DNA of 52,569 nucleotides from a virus, in the IMG/VR virus record IMGVR_UViG_3300031539_000044, positions 1-52,569 of that record; one strand, 5' to 3'. Below the pieces are notes generated by a model. The model did not search any database, was not told the DNA's origin, and saw only the letters and a list, made by a program, of their open reading frames with translations. Numbering within the stretch: the first letter of the stretch is position 1; each line of letters starts with the position of its first letter. Position numbers and translations under genes: made by a program. Below are positions 7,160-15,077 of the stretch, in pieces.

Positions 7160-7474
7160 TTACCCCCTTCTTTTTTTTGTAATCTTTTTCTTTTCGTAGG
7201 TTGGGAATTTTTCGATAAGATCGAAGCCACCGCTAGGCTTTAAGAAAAGGTTTTTATTTTTTTTATATCCCAGGTCCCCGGGTTCACCCTTTATTTGTTT
7301 TCCGGTTATCTTTTTAACTTCTACAAAATTGCAAGAATTAAATTTTAACTTAGGATAGCATTCCTTGCAAACGTCTCTAAATTTTTCTTTAGATAATCCT
7401 ATCTCTTCATGATATTCAAGATAACAAACCCTAATAGCGGAAGAAATTTTCTTTTTACATTCCCAGCATTTCAT
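7160..7474 (-). CDS. Small zinc-ribbon protein
   Basis: 104 residues, starting MKCWECKKKI after AAAGGAGATTCGTAAA. Two CxxC pairs (residues 3-6 and ~35-38, 'CKEC') suggest one bound zinc. The C-terminal half is basic. No family name can be given. Confidence 0.6.
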   Translation of the reverse strand: MKCWECKKKISSAIRVCYLEYHEEIGLSKEKFRDVCKECYPKLKFNSCNFVEVKKITGKQIKGEPGDLGYKKNKNLFLKPSGGFDLIEKFPTYEKKKITKKRRG

Positions 7475-7506
7475 TTTACGAATCTCCTTTATTTTAATAA
7501 TTTTAA

Positions 7507-7542
7507 GTAATCACAAACCAGGGGACTTTTAAAATCCCCTGG
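7507..7542 (-). terminator. Probable weak terminator
   Basis: CCAGGGGA (7518-7525) and TCCCCTGG (7535-7542) form a perfect stem, followed on the minus strand by TTTGTGATTACTT. The short T-run suggests partial termination after the DUF2958 gene within the early operon. Confidence 0.5.
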
Positions 7543-7567
7543 GATCTGACTGCTTAATTCCCCTTTT

Positions 7568-8095
7568 TTATTTTTTAAATTGCCTTGTAAATACCGTTTC
7601 GCAAAGGCTTCCTTTATCAACCCCCGCCTTATTGCACATTTTTTCAAATTCTTCTGTTTCTTCTTTGGTCTTTGTTCTTAATTTTTTTTCTTTTTTGAAT
7701 TTTAAATAATCTTCATAGGTTAATTTCTTCCCGGGATTGGCCAGTGTATATTCTACAAATAAATCAAAAGATTCTTTATCGGGTTTATAACTATGTTTCT
7801 TAAATTCATCTAATCTATGATCATAACCAAAATATAAATCCCTTTCTATCCCCAGGCCTTTTACCTTTACTTCTTCAAGTTGTCTTAAAGTGAAATATCC
7901 TAATTCTTTCTCATGTCCATCTATCAATCCAAAAAATAATATATCCCCATCCGGGTCTCTTTCCCCTTCTATTACATACCAGGTAAAACTACTAAGCGGG
8001 TGAAAATATTTTAATATTATCTTTGGATTTTCCTCATTCTCTTGCGAATACCGCGCTGGCAATTTCTTTTCGATTTCTTTAGTCATAAGTTTCAT
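7568..8095 (-). CDS. DUF2958 domain protein
   Basis: 175 residues. The first ~105 match the well-known phage/plasmid DUF2958 pattern: 'LMTKEIEKKLPARYSQ', 'KYFHPLSSFTWYVIEGE', 'FFGLIDGHEKELGYFTL' and 'GLGIERDLYFG'. The biochemical role of the family is unknown. A C-terminal extension (~110-175) is extra. The start follows AAGGAGGTATTTTAAA. It is in the early operon. Confidence 0.8.
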   Translation of the reverse strand: MKLMTKEIEKKLPARYSQENEENPKIILKYFHPLSSFTWYVIEGERDPDGDILFFGLIDGHEKELGYFTLRQLEEVKVKGLGIERDLYFGYDHRLDEFKKHSYKPDKESFDLFVEYTLANPGKKLTYEDYLKFKKEKKLRTKTKEETEEFEKMCNKAGVDKGSLCETVFTRQFKK

Positions 8096-8109
8096 TTTAA
8101 AATACCTCC

Positions 8110-8316
8110 TTATTTAATAATTTTATTTAATTCTTTACAGAGATTTTTCGAAAAAGCTTTATAACTTTTAGATTCGGGTATCAGAGGAGCATTGCAATCA
8201 GTATGTTCATAAGCTTCCCAAGTATAGCCATCAATATAATTATATGATCGCTTCCCGATTCCCCTATGGGATTGTCTATCTACAATGATTTTTTTACCAC
8301 ATTTGCGACATTTCAT
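8110..8316 (-). CDS. Small zinc-ribbon protein
   Basis: 68 residues from the ATG at 8316 (AGAAGGGGTTTTAAAAAA upstream). The N-terminal MKCRKCGKKI gives one CxxC; a later H-x-x-C ('YEHTDC') may complete a zinc site. It is typical of small early phage proteins; its function is unknown. Confidence 0.6.
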   Translation of the reverse strand: MKCRKCGKKIIVDRQSHRGIGKRSYNYIDGYTWEAYEHTDCNAPLIPESKSYKAFSKNLCKELNKIIK

Positions 8317-8320
8317 TTTT

Positions 8321-8509
8321 TTAAAACCCCTTCTTTTTTGATTCTGCAACTATACTATAAAAATTTATTTTTCTTGTTACCCAATTTAAAATACCTTGAT
8401 ATTTTTTATCTTCTTTTCCTATGCAATCTAGTTCTTCAAGTTTTAACAAATCCTTTTTAATTCTCTTTACAATACAATATCCTTTTTTCATCTCTGTTTT
8501 AATTTTCAT
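8321..8509 (-). CDS. Small basic hypothetical protein
   Basis: 62 residues from the ATG at 8509, preceded by GGGGGATTTTAAAA; the longer reading from 8548 runs through the previous gene. It is lysine-rich and helical. Its start overlaps the end of the 51-residue gene at 8499-8654, indicating translational coupling. Confidence 0.6.
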   Translation of the reverse strand: MKIKTEMKKGYCIVKRIKKDLLKLEELDCIGKEDKKYQGILNWVTRKINFYSIVAESKKKGF

Positions 8510-8654
8510 TTTTAAAATCCCCCTTCCCTTTTCCGTTTTCCATTTCATCTTCTGGTCTATCCTTCTGCCGGTAGATATATAATCTCCGAGTAAATTTTTC
8601 TAATTCTTTGATCCTATTTTTATCTATCTTTTCCACCCTTTGATTAGTTAACAT
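8499..8654 (-). CDS. First gene of early leftward operon (51 aa)
   Basis: 51 residues, starting MLTNQRVEKI after AAGGGGGTATTTAAG. It is a charged helical peptide. It is the first start codon after the strong promoter at 8693-8721 (leader about 30 bases). It ends 11 bases inside the next gene. Function is unknown. Confidence 0.6.
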   Translation of the reverse strand: MLTNQRVEKIDKNRIKELEKFTRRLYIYRQKDRPEDEMENGKGKGDFKNEN

Positions 8655-8692
8655 CTTAAATACCCCCTTATTTATCTCTCCTATCTACCTAT

Positions 8693-8721
8693 AATATATA
8701 CTAATTTCATAACTTTGTCAA
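8693..8721 (-). promoter_or_regulatory. Strong leftward early promoter
   Basis: On the minus strand TTGACA (8716-8721) and TATATT (8693-8698) are separated by exactly 17 bases, with A/T-rich flanks. The predicted start is near 8686, shortly before the first ribosome site of the early operon (8654 leftward to about 5576). No operator like those at the repressor was found here. Confidence 0.75.
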
Positions 8722-8970
8722 GTCTTTTCTGAAATAAATATAGAATATTTTACTTTTTTTCACACAGTTATACACTGAAAATTAGATTTTTTTGCTCTTT
8801 TTTTTGCTCGAAATCGCTGTAACCCTTGTAAATAAAGGATTTGCTTGATTTTTGAAGACGTTCGTAGACTGCGTATATGAAGAAATTTTAAAGGTGCGCG
8901 TATGATTATATGTCTGAGGTTAAAAGACACACCTTAAAATCAAAATTTGAAGGTCTGTTTTTCGGTGATC
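8722..8970. other. Intergenic region without genes
   Basis: About 250 bases of AT-rich DNA separate the lysis-side genes from the early promoter. It contains T-runs (8789-8813) and a possible rightward promoter, TTGAAG ... TATATG with 16-base spacing (about 8855-8882). No open frame with a ribosome site is seen. Module junctions like this are plausible origin or regulatory sites, but nothing specific is visible. Confidence 0.4.
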
Positions 8971-9006
8971 TAAAAATGACCTGCCCCGGACTCTTCACCG
9001 GGGCAG
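8971..9006 (-). terminator. Intrinsic terminator at end of late region
   Basis: CTGCCCCGG (8981-8989) and CCGGGGCAG (8998-9006) form a perfect 9-bp GC-rich stem. On the minus strand it is followed by GTCATTTTTAG. It lies at the end of the leftward late genes, before the early promoter, and cleanly separates the two. Confidence 0.75.
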
Positions 9007-9021
9007 TTAGGAGGTACCTAA

Positions 9022-9132
9022 ATGAAAAAGCACGTGCAGGGTGGTGGCGAGCAATATTTATTTTGGGAGATCCGGGCATACAAATATAGGGATATTATGC
9101 ATAACCCAATATTAAATTTGACGCATATTTAA
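9022..9132 (+). CDS. Possible tiny rightward gene (36 aa)
   Basis: The only credible plus-strand reading frame: an excellent TTAGGAGGTACCTAA ribosome site, ATG, 36 codons (MKKHVQGGGEQYLF...) and TAA. A weak rightward promoter may lie near 8855-8882. It overlaps the last 38 bases of the leftward gene at 9095-9430. The good ribosome site is the main support; it may be chance. Confidence 0.35.
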   Translation: MKKHVQGGGEQYLFWEIRAYKYRDIMHNPILNLTHI

Positions 9133-9430
9133 ACTCAGGATATTTTTCTACCAAACCTTCTTCTATTTCGATGATCCATTTAGGCTCTTCGAACATTTCT
9201 GAAATTATTTCATCGATAGATTTTTTAGTAGCCATATAATTATTAACCTCTTCTAATATCTTCCTATTTAACTTTAATCCAAATTCCTTTTGATCAAGAT
9301 ATATAAACCAAGCTTCTATTTCCTTTTTGTATTTTCTATGGAGTCCTTGTTTAACAAATTCATCCATAATTTTCTTCTTGATCAAATACAAAACTACTTC
9401 TTTAGATAGATTAAATAAAACCCGCTTCAA
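9095..9430 (-). CDS. Hypothetical protein
   Basis: 111 residues if it begins at a TTG at 9430; an ATG 21 codons in (about 9367), after AAGAAGAAAATT, is an equally plausible start. It is helical and charged, with no recognised domain. It is the last gene of the late leftward block, before the terminator at 8971-9006. Confidence 0.45.
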   Translation of the reverse strand: MKRVLFNLSKEVVLYLIKKKIMDEFVKQGLHRKYKKEIEAWFIYLDQKEFGLKLNRKILEEVNNYMATKKSIDEIISEMFEEPKWIIEIEEGLVEKYPEFKYASNLILGYA

Positions 9431-9456
9431 CTCTTTTTTGTTTATTACTGCCTTTG

Positions 9457-9690
9457 TTAGTCTAAAGGGTAGGTTTCCAACGGATACAATTTGATTAATT
9501 TATCTCTTAACCCTATTTCAGTAGTCTTCAGAGAGTTATTATCAAATGGAGTATCAGTACTATCCACTTTAGCCTGCAAGAAAGTATGTACCGCGCCATA
9601 AGCCAATTCGACCTTATCTTCTACAGTTTCATTCATCACTGTCAGGATACTATTTAAAGCACTCCATAATGCTTTCAAATCCAAAGCCAT
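9457..9690 (-). CDS. Hypothetical protein, probably virion or lysis accessory
   Basis: 77 residues, starting MALDLKALWSALNS after GGCAGGTGAGAAATA. It is a mostly helical acidic protein ('VEDKVELAYGAVHTFLQAKVD'). No family is recognised. It sits between two genes of the lysis/exported-protein block. Confidence 0.5.
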   Translation of the reverse strand: MALDLKALWSALNSILTVMNETVEDKVELAYGAVHTFLQAKVDSTDTPFDNNSLKTTEIGLRDKLIKLYPLETYPLD

Positions 9691-9731
9691 TATTTCTCAC
9701 CTGCCTTTCATTTTATTTTTAATTTATCTGT

Positions 9732-10139
9732 CTAATTAAATAGTTCCCATGATACGGATACAGTCTCCGGAGTATCGTATGGTACTAAATCGAGTATACC
9801 TTCTTCTTTTGCTCCGACTTCAAGATAATTTCCTAAGACTGTAAATACCACATTGTCTTTTTCTGTCATAGGATAGAGTACGTCAAAAGTTATTATGTAT
9901 TCTCGAATAAATAATTCTCCTATGTTCTCGATAGACCACGCAACGTGATAAGTATCCACTACTTGTTCTTCTATTAGTAAAGGTTCCACAACTAGCACCG
10001 CGTCTACATTAGCTTCCATTGTAAGTACAGGAACTTCAGGCTCGACAGGTTCATCAGGAACTATCCACTCAGGTAGACATCCAACCAACAGAACAGCTGC
10101 TAATAATAAACAAACCATTACTAAAAGTAAATTCTTCAC
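9732..10139 (-). CDS. Lipoprotein with Ig-like beta domain
   Basis: 135 residues from a GTG at 10139 (GAGAGGAGGTGAAAAACC upstream). A signal peptide with lipobox LLVGC (near residue 20) is followed by a Pro/Glu-rich linker ('PDEPVEPEVPVL') and a beta-rich domain ('YHVAWSIENIGELFIREY', 'VLGNYLEVG'). It is predicted to be membrane-anchored outside the cytoplasm. In the lysis block a small lipoprotein could be a spanin or an exclusion factor; no direct evidence. Confidence 0.6.
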   Translation of the reverse strand: MKNLLLVMVCLLLAAVLLVGCLPEWIVPDEPVEPEVPVLTMEANVDAVLVVEPLLIEEQVVDTYHVAWSIENIGELFIREYIITFDVLYPMTEKDNVVFTVLGNYLEVGAKEEGILDLVPYDTPETVSVSWELFN

Positions 10140-10175
10140 GGTTTTTCACCTCCTCTCATTTTAGATTTTGACTTT

Positions 10176-10268
10176 TTAACTAGTAACAAAAAACCAAACC
10201 ATACCAACTATTGCTGCCAAAATAGCAGCAGCCCAATACCAATCTAAACTAGTTAACCAATCTAACAT
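10176..10268 (-). CDS. 30-residue hydrophobic peptide
   Basis: Starts MLDWLTSLDW after GGAAGGAGAG; residues ~10-28 form one membrane span ('YWAAAILAAIVGMVWFFV'). Very small single-span peptides next to an endolysin are candidates for holin or holin modulator. Only the reading frame, ribosome site and hydrophobicity support it. Confidence 0.5.
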   Translation of the reverse strand: MLDWLTSLDWYWAAAILAAIVGMVWFFVTS

Positions 10269-10352
10269 ATCTTTCACTCTCCTTCCTATAATCATTCTAA
10301 TCAGAATTAAATTAGTATCAAATACTCTTCTATATTTTTTTTGGCGCTTGAA

Positions 10353-10445
10353 TTATGATCTTCCCGGGGGCGCAAGTGGTATCAAGAAAGCCAAGATACA
10401 ACAGATAATTAAAAGGATGATCCCTAGAATTAATTTTATATTCAT
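10353..10445 (-). CDS. 30-residue hydrophobic peptide, Cys-containing
   Basis: Starts MNIKLILGII after GGGGATAGGGGATAA; residues 4-24 are hydrophobic with a C-C pair, ending PLAPPGRS. It begins 8 bases after the endolysin stop. It resembles a bare signal anchor or tiny holin-like peptide; not recognised. Confidence 0.5.
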   Translation of the reverse strand: MNIKLILGIILLIICCILAFLIPLAPPGRS

Positions 10446-10452
10446 TTATCCC

Positions 10453-10923
10453 CTATCCCCTTTTTACAATGTTATAAAATTCTAACAGGCTTTCGTTTTG
10501 TATTCTTCCCGAATAGATGACAGTAGGCTCATATACCCAAAACTTACTTGGGCTGGGTTTTCTAATATCTGTATGGATGCCCCACCCGGCTATTCCTATT
10601 CTAAGTTCACCTACTTTTTCAGCAATTAACCCCAGATCAATAGGCTTTATTCCTATCACTTTTATATCAGCAGCCTCTCCATCCGGATTAGGCATATGGG
10701 CCGAGTCATTATATCCCCCGATTTCTCGGTTATATTCAATGCACCGGTTACCACTTAAGACAATAACCGGTCTATGGAGATCAAGCCCCCCATCTATAAT
10801 TATTATCATTTCCTCTAACTTGAACAGCAATAAACTGCTGACCCTTACCTTCTTATTCCTACACTTTGGACAAGGGCATTTAAATTCATTAAATTTAAAA
10901 TGTTTACTTGCGTAAATACTCAA
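10453..10923 (-). CDS. Endolysin, M15A-type D-Ala-D-Ala peptidase
   Basis: 156 residues from a TTG at 10923 (AAGGACAATAAAA upstream, overlapping the previous stop). It reads as a peptidase M15A: 'HFKFNEFKCPC' at the N-terminus, 'VIVLSGNRCIEYN', and zinc ligands in 'NDSAHM' (His), 'GEAADIKV' (Asp) and 'GWGIHTDIR' (His). Such enzymes cleave peptidoglycan cross-bridges. It has no signal sequence, so release through a holin is expected; the neighbouring membrane proteins are candidates. Confidence 0.85.
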   Translation of the reverse strand: MSIYASKHFKFNEFKCPCPKCRNKKVRVSSLLLFKLEEMIIIIDGGLDLHRPVIVLSGNRCIEYNREIGGYNDSAHMPNPDGEAADIKVIGIKPIDLGLIAEKVGELRIGIAGWGIHTDIRKPSPSKFWVYEPTVIYSGRIQNESLLEFYNIVKRG

Positions 10924-10925
10924 TT

Positions 10926-11234
10926 TTATTGTCCTTCTTTTTTAACCTTTTTCTTAAAATTTACCTTATCAGCGTTACCATTGAAATATTTATTAAAATA
11001 TTCTATTAATCTTCCCAACATACTTATACTCTTGCGATTTAATCTTGCGTTGGTTAGTCCGTCTTTGTGTAATGCTTTCAATTCCACTTTAAACATACCT
11101 AAAATATCTTTGTTGGTTTTGCTTTGTTCGTTAATAAGATGTCTGACTAGCCAGCAAATTAATACTAAAAATATACCGGTTATGATCGCTATCCCATATT
11201 CAGATATTGCTTTCCCTATTTCAATTGGATTCAT
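10926..11234 (-). CDS. Holin-like membrane protein
   Basis: 102 residues, starting MNPIEIGKAISEYG after AAGGAGATGAGGTA. One strong membrane span (~12-32, 'YGIAIITGIFLVLICWLVRHL') is followed by a long charged helix. It lies directly upstream of the endolysin gene (3-base gap). Position and layout fit a phage holin or hemolysin-XhlA-like lysis protein. Confidence 0.6.
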   Translation of the reverse strand: MNPIEIGKAISEYGIAIITGIFLVLICWLVRHLINEQSKTNKDILGMFKVELKALHKDGLTNARLNRKSISMLGRLIEYFNKYFNGNADKVNFKKKVKKEGQ

Positions 11235-11238
11235 TACC

Positions 11239-11766
11239 TCATCTCCTTATTATAATGATTTGTGCCATCTCACTATTATCAAATCCTAAATCGAAAAATG
11301 CTTTATAACTCATCTTATAATTACTTTCCCCTACTGAATCATGCAAATTTAATTCAGCTTTCACACTACCAAACCCAATAATAACCCTGCAATGAGTGTT
11401 CTTTATCGACATACTATATCTTTGAATTACAATTAAGGGAATTCCCTTCCTCAAATATCCTTCTATTTCTTTAATATCAATTCTTTTCCACTCAGCAAAA
11501 TATCCCAATTCTTTGGCATAACTGACTAATCTAAATGATGAAGAATCGCCATTAACGATTACTCTATTTGCTATTTCTGATTGACTAATATTCTCTCCAT
11601 AATATTTAAAGACCATTGCTCCTGATGCAGGTATACACCAATCTTTGCCTTGCACTTTTTCATAGGGAACGGATAATAATATTTCTGTTATTTTTTCTTC
11701 AGCAGGTTTCTTACATTTTGATAATAACAAAAGTGCTAATATAATAAGTGCTATAATCCATATCAT
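11239..11766 (-). CDS. Membrane-anchored C39-like cysteine peptidase
   Basis: 175 residues from the ATG at 11766, with AAAGGAGACGAAGCA upstream; the longer frame to 11883 overlaps the previous gene and is rejected. One N-terminal anchor ('MIWIIALIILALLLLS') is followed by a papain-like peptidase-C39-type domain: catalytic Cys in 'KDWCIPASGAMVFKYYG', His in 'NTHCRVIIGFG', Asp in 'LNLHDSVG'. It is predicted to act outside the cytoplasm. It is in the lysis/exported block and may process or cleave cell-surface or virion proteins. Confidence 0.7.
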   Translation of the reverse strand: MIWIIALIILALLLLSKCKKPAEEKITEILLSVPYEKVQGKDWCIPASGAMVFKYYGENISQSEIANRVIVNGDSSSFRLVSYAKELGYFAEWKRIDIKEIEGYLRKGIPLIVIQRYSMSIKNTHCRVIIGFGSVKAELNLHDSVGESNYKMSYKAFFDLGFDNSEMAQIIIIRR

Positions 11767-11779
11767 TGCTTCGTCTCCT

Positions 11780-12361
11780 TTACTCCAAATCATTCCATTT
11801 AGTAGATTCTTTGGTATTCCATTTAGATATGGTTTGAGTGTTCCACTTGTGAGGCCAGCCAACTTCGGTTGTTCCTGATCCATATAGAGAGAGACATTGG
11901 GTTGCAGAAAGTGTAAAAGTCGTATCTGTGCAGGGTATATTATCCCCTGCTAAATACCACCAACCATCTGCGCCAGTATTATCTTTTGATATTCTTCCCG
12001 CTGTATAAAATATACCGATAACATCCCCAGCCTGAACATTTAAGTTTACGGGTACTGTCTGAAAACCTGTAGCCAAATCAGCTACACTTTGACTTGACCG
12101 AGTAGATAAATTATTTCCTGATACTATGTAAAAAATTGCTATTTCTACATTAGTTAAAGTCCCATAAGAAGCTTCTACCCAAACTGAAACAGAAGTTATT
12201 TTACCCGATTCATTAGCGGGATTTGCTCTGCTTACATTTGTGGAAGGACTAGTACTACCAGCATAATTATTGGCAGGATAACCTATATCAATATCAATTG
12301 CTAAAGCGACTATCTGAAATATTATAAGTATAATAGTAATTATTAATAATATTCTTTTCAT
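11780..12361 (-). CDS. Secreted beta-rich protein, possibly receptor-binding
   Basis: 193 residues, starting MKRILLIITIILII after AGGAGAGATTTAATT, with a signal peptide ending near 'ALA-IDIDIG'. The rest is a Ser/Thr/Asn-rich jelly-roll-like domain ('ISKDNTGADGWWYLAGDN'). The tail carries three 'KWN' repeats (KWNTQT, KWNTKE, KWNDLE). It sits just after the fibre gene, where chaperones or receptor-binding proteins usually lie; the signal peptide is unusual for one. Confidence 0.55.
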   Translation of the reverse strand: MKRILLIITIILIIFQIVALAIDIDIGYPANNYAGSTSPSTNVSRANPANESGKITSVSVWVEASYGTLTNVEIAIFYIVSGNNLSTRSSQSVADLATGFQTVPVNLNVQAGDVIGIFYTAGRISKDNTGADGWWYLAGDNIPCTDTTFTLSATQCLSLYGSGTTEVGWPHKWNTQTISKWNTKESTKWNDLE

Positions 12362-12363
12362 AA

Positions 12364-14397
12364 TTAAATCTCTCCTACGTCAATGCTCGGGTCAAAGAAT
12401 AGAATATCAGCAGACTTGGCTTGTCCTACCCTTTGTAATTGATTACCAGCGGTTGAAGGTGCGGTAGAAGTCATAGCCCCTGCCGTTGCCGCAGAAATAT
12501 AAATCATTGCTCCTGCGAACTCAAAAGCAGAATCATCTCTGATATAGCCTTTAACTAACATTAGACAAATCTCACTATCGGCTTTTGTTTCTAAAGCAAT
12601 TCTTAATCCGGGCATAGTTATTAAAGCATCTGCTTTCGCTAATTTCCATTCTTTGTCAGTCCAATTAAAGTATAATAATTGCCCGAAAACTACTGACTCA
12701 CCAACTGGTTGGCTATCTACATCTCCAGAATACAAATGGTCAGAGTCTAAAGCATTAGCAAAATTTATCGCTCCAACTGTCATTGCAACATTACCTTTTA
12801 AATATGTTTCTGTAATGCTGTCATTGCCTAAAACAACCGTATTAGCCCCCTTACCTATTGCATTATAACCAATGACTATACTATTGCTATCGTCATTATT
12901 AAAACCCCTTACCCCAGCACCAATATAAACCGAATTTTCAGGAGTGGCTAAAGCAGTCTCTCCATCTGCTTGCCACAGACCAGCATCCGCACCTATCGCG
13001 GTATTATTACTACCTGTAGTATTATAATAAAGAGCGTCATAACCCAATCCAGTATTTTTGTTCCCTGTAGTATTATTAGCCAGATTATCATAACCTACTG
13101 CAACATTGAATCTACCTTCAGTATTATCAGTAAGAGAGGTTTGACCCATTGCAACATTCTGGTCACCAATAGTGTTAGAAAACAAAGCATTATAACCCAC
13201 CGCAGTATTACTATCCGCTGCAATAGTTCCGCCTTCAGCTGCTGATTTTCCTGCTCCCTGACCCAAGAATGTATTATACTGAGCACCAGCTACTAAATTT
13301 AATCCTGCATCTTTTCCTATAAATGTATTATGGTCAGTATCAACAGCAGAAAGGGTTAGACCATTTATCGAAGTAGCTGTAGCTACCCCGAGTGCCCAAT
13401 TACCTGTAACCGTCTCATTCTCATCTAACATAGCAATAGTAGTTCTATCGGATAAATCATCAGAAGATATTGCCCTGCTTTCCCAACTATCTCCATCAGC
13501 AACCAATACATATTTATCGGTTGGAGTAGTTACGCCTACATCGGATAAGTCAGATAATTGAGAAGCACCACCGCCAGTTTCATCTTCACATTCCCAGTTT
13601 GTCGAAGTAGAGTTATATTTTAATATCTTTCCATTAGCAATATCAGTTAAGTCAACATCACCAATATCGCCTATACTGTCAGCTTTCTTGAAGAAGGTTG
13701 CTTCAAAAGTAGCATTTAAATCCGTATCGGTATTTTGGGTATGAAGTTCACTATCATTGGCAAGTGAAACTCCCCATATAGCCTCTACTTCTGCCTGTGA
13801 ATCTATAGCAGTCTTTAGGTAGTAATCAGTCAAAGCAGTAGCCATCTCTGTCGAAGTAGTTACATTCAATCCCCAAATAGTTTCCATTTCAGAAAGACTA
13901 TCAATAGCAGTTTTGAGGTAATAGTCAGTTAAGGCAGTAGCAAGTTCAGTTGAATCAGTTATATTTACACCATAAATGGTTTCTACTTTCGATAATGTGT
14001 TTATCTCTGTTTTGAGATAGTAAAGCGTTAAATCAAAACCTAATTCTGCTTTAGTCTGCCAAGTCATTTCACCGGCAATATAAGCAGCAATATCATTATT
14101 TACCGGATCATTAGAGAATTTTAATCCGGTTTCAGGTATTTGTATTGTACCCCCTGTGGTCGCATCTTTAGGATATAGATCATTCCTTTTAGAATGGATC
14201 AGCAAGGCTCCTAAATCGTCAATTATCTGTCTCATTTCGTTGGTATCTTCCAGGGCATCGGCTTTATCAGCAGCACCCACATAAAAGTTAGTTCCGGATT
14301 CCTGGGTATATTTGTAATATGCAGTAAAGCCATTTATACTAGATAACAATAGGATAACCGATAAAATTATTCCTAACCATATTCTTTTTTTAAACAT
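12364..14397 (-). CDS. Tail fibre/adhesin-like protein with YadA-head-type repeats and signal peptide
   Basis: 677 residues from the ATG at 14397, with AAAGGAGATATTAAG upstream; a start six codons earlier has no site. A signal peptide ('KKRIWLGIILSVILLLSS') opens it. Then come three ~37-residue repeats around 'TDYYLKTAIDSLSEMETIWG', and a run of trimeric-adhesin head motifs ('NTAVGYNALFSNT', 'NVAVGYDNLANNT', 'NTGLGYDALYYNT', 'NTAIGADAGLW'). It looks like a trimeric fibre tip or adhesin. Export by signal peptide is odd for a virion fibre, so it may act at the host cell surface. Confidence 0.7.
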   Translation of the reverse strand: MFKKRIWLGIILSVILLLSSINGFTAYYKYTQESGTNFYVGAADKADALEDTNEMRQIIDDLGALLIHSKRNDLYPKDATTGGTIQIPETGLKFSNDPVNNDIAAYIAGEMTWQTKAELGFDLTLYYLKTEINTLSKVETIYGVNITDSTELATALTDYYLKTAIDSLSEMETIWGLNVTTSTEMATALTDYYLKTAIDSQAEVEAIWGVSLANDSELHTQNTDTDLNATFEATFFKKADSIGDIGDVDLTDIANGKILKYNSTSTNWECEDETGGGASQLSDLSDVGVTTPTDKYVLVADGDSWESRAISSDDLSDRTTIAMLDENETVTGNWALGVATATSINGLTLSAVDTDHNTFIGKDAGLNLVAGAQYNTFLGQGAGKSAAEGGTIAADSNTAVGYNALFSNTIGDQNVAMGQTSLTDNTEGRFNVAVGYDNLANNTTGNKNTGLGYDALYYNTTGSNNTAIGADAGLWQADGETALATPENSVYIGAGVRGFNNDDSNSIVIGYNAIGKGANTVVLGNDSITETYLKGNVAMTVGAINFANALDSDHLYSGDVDSQPVGESVVFGQLLYFNWTDKEWKLAKADALITMPGLRIALETKADSEICLMLVKGYIRDDSAFEFAGAMIYISAATAGAMTSTAPSTAGNQLQRVGQAKSADILFFDPSIDVGEI

Positions 14398-14424
14398 CTT
14401 AATATCTCCTTTCATTCATTTAAT

Positions 14425-14490
14425 AAAAAAAGAGCCAGACTAAAAGGCTTTTCACCTTTTTAAGATCTGGCTCTCTAAAAATGGAGCTCT
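14425..14490 (-). terminator. Conserved leader: box AGAGCTCCA plus terminator hairpin (copy A)
   Basis: On the minus strand AGAGCTCCA (plus 14482-14490) is followed after five bases by AGAGAGCCAGA, an inner stem AAAAGG/CCTTTT, then TCTGGCTCT and a seven-base T-run. The outer stem (14431-14439 with 14466-14474) is an intrinsic terminator. The inner stem sequence differs from copies B and C but remains paired. It lies in the leader of the fibre gene. Confidence 0.75.
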
Positions 14491-14526
14491 CGGTTTATTT
14501 GATTTTTAGATTTTATCTATTAATTA

Positions 14527-15051
14527 TTAGAAATCTTCTTTGGCTTTATCTCTCTCTATCTCTATATCTATTTCTGGCGGTTCTTCTGGCTTGACTTTCT
14601 TGCTTTCAAATGTTACAAACCCATAATCTACATCTGTATTATAAAACATACGTATAAGTGTTATTTCTCCGTCCCATATTATCCCATAACCATTAAGATA
14701 TTTTTCTTCTTTTGTTGGTTCACCAAATCTATCTTTGAATATAGCTGTAAAAACACAAAGATATTTCTTTCCAAATCCCGTACTCATTTTATAAAATTGG
14801 TTGTTACGTAAATTAAAATAATAATATACAGAAGAAATCTCAACGCTACCAATATAATTGTTTTCATTTGGTCTGGTATATTCATATCCTTTATCTATAC
14901 CATCTAAGTTTTCTATAAAAAACTTCATATCCTCTGTCGGTGCATCTCCCCACTTCAAACCTCTAAATCCATCAGGTTCATTTTGAAAAGCAAATCCTAT
15001 TCCTGTAATTAGAAATATTAAAATTATGCTTAATAAGATGACCTTTTTCAT
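14527..15051 (-). CDS. Secreted protein of the 'FRGLKWG' type
   Basis: 174 residues after GGGAGGGATAAA. A cleavable signal peptide ends near residue 22 ('ITGIGFAF'). The mature protein begins with 'EPDGFRGLKWGDAPTEDM', a pattern seen in small periplasmic proteins of uncharacterised function in environmental bacteria. Later 'KDRFGEPTKEEKYLNGYGIIWDGE' also fits that family. Predicted to be exported. It is host-like cargo and may be a moron. Confidence 0.6.
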   Translation of the reverse strand: MKKVILLSIILIFLITGIGFAFQNEPDGFRGLKWGDAPTEDMKFFIENLDGIDKGYEYTRPNENNYIGSVEISSVYYYFNLRNNQFYKMSTGFGKKYLCVFTAIFKDRFGEPTKEEKYLNGYGIIWDGEITLIRMFYNTDVDYGFVTFESKKVKPEEPPEIDIEIERDKAKEDF

Positions 15052-15077
15052 TTTATCCCTCCCAAAATAAAATTTAT

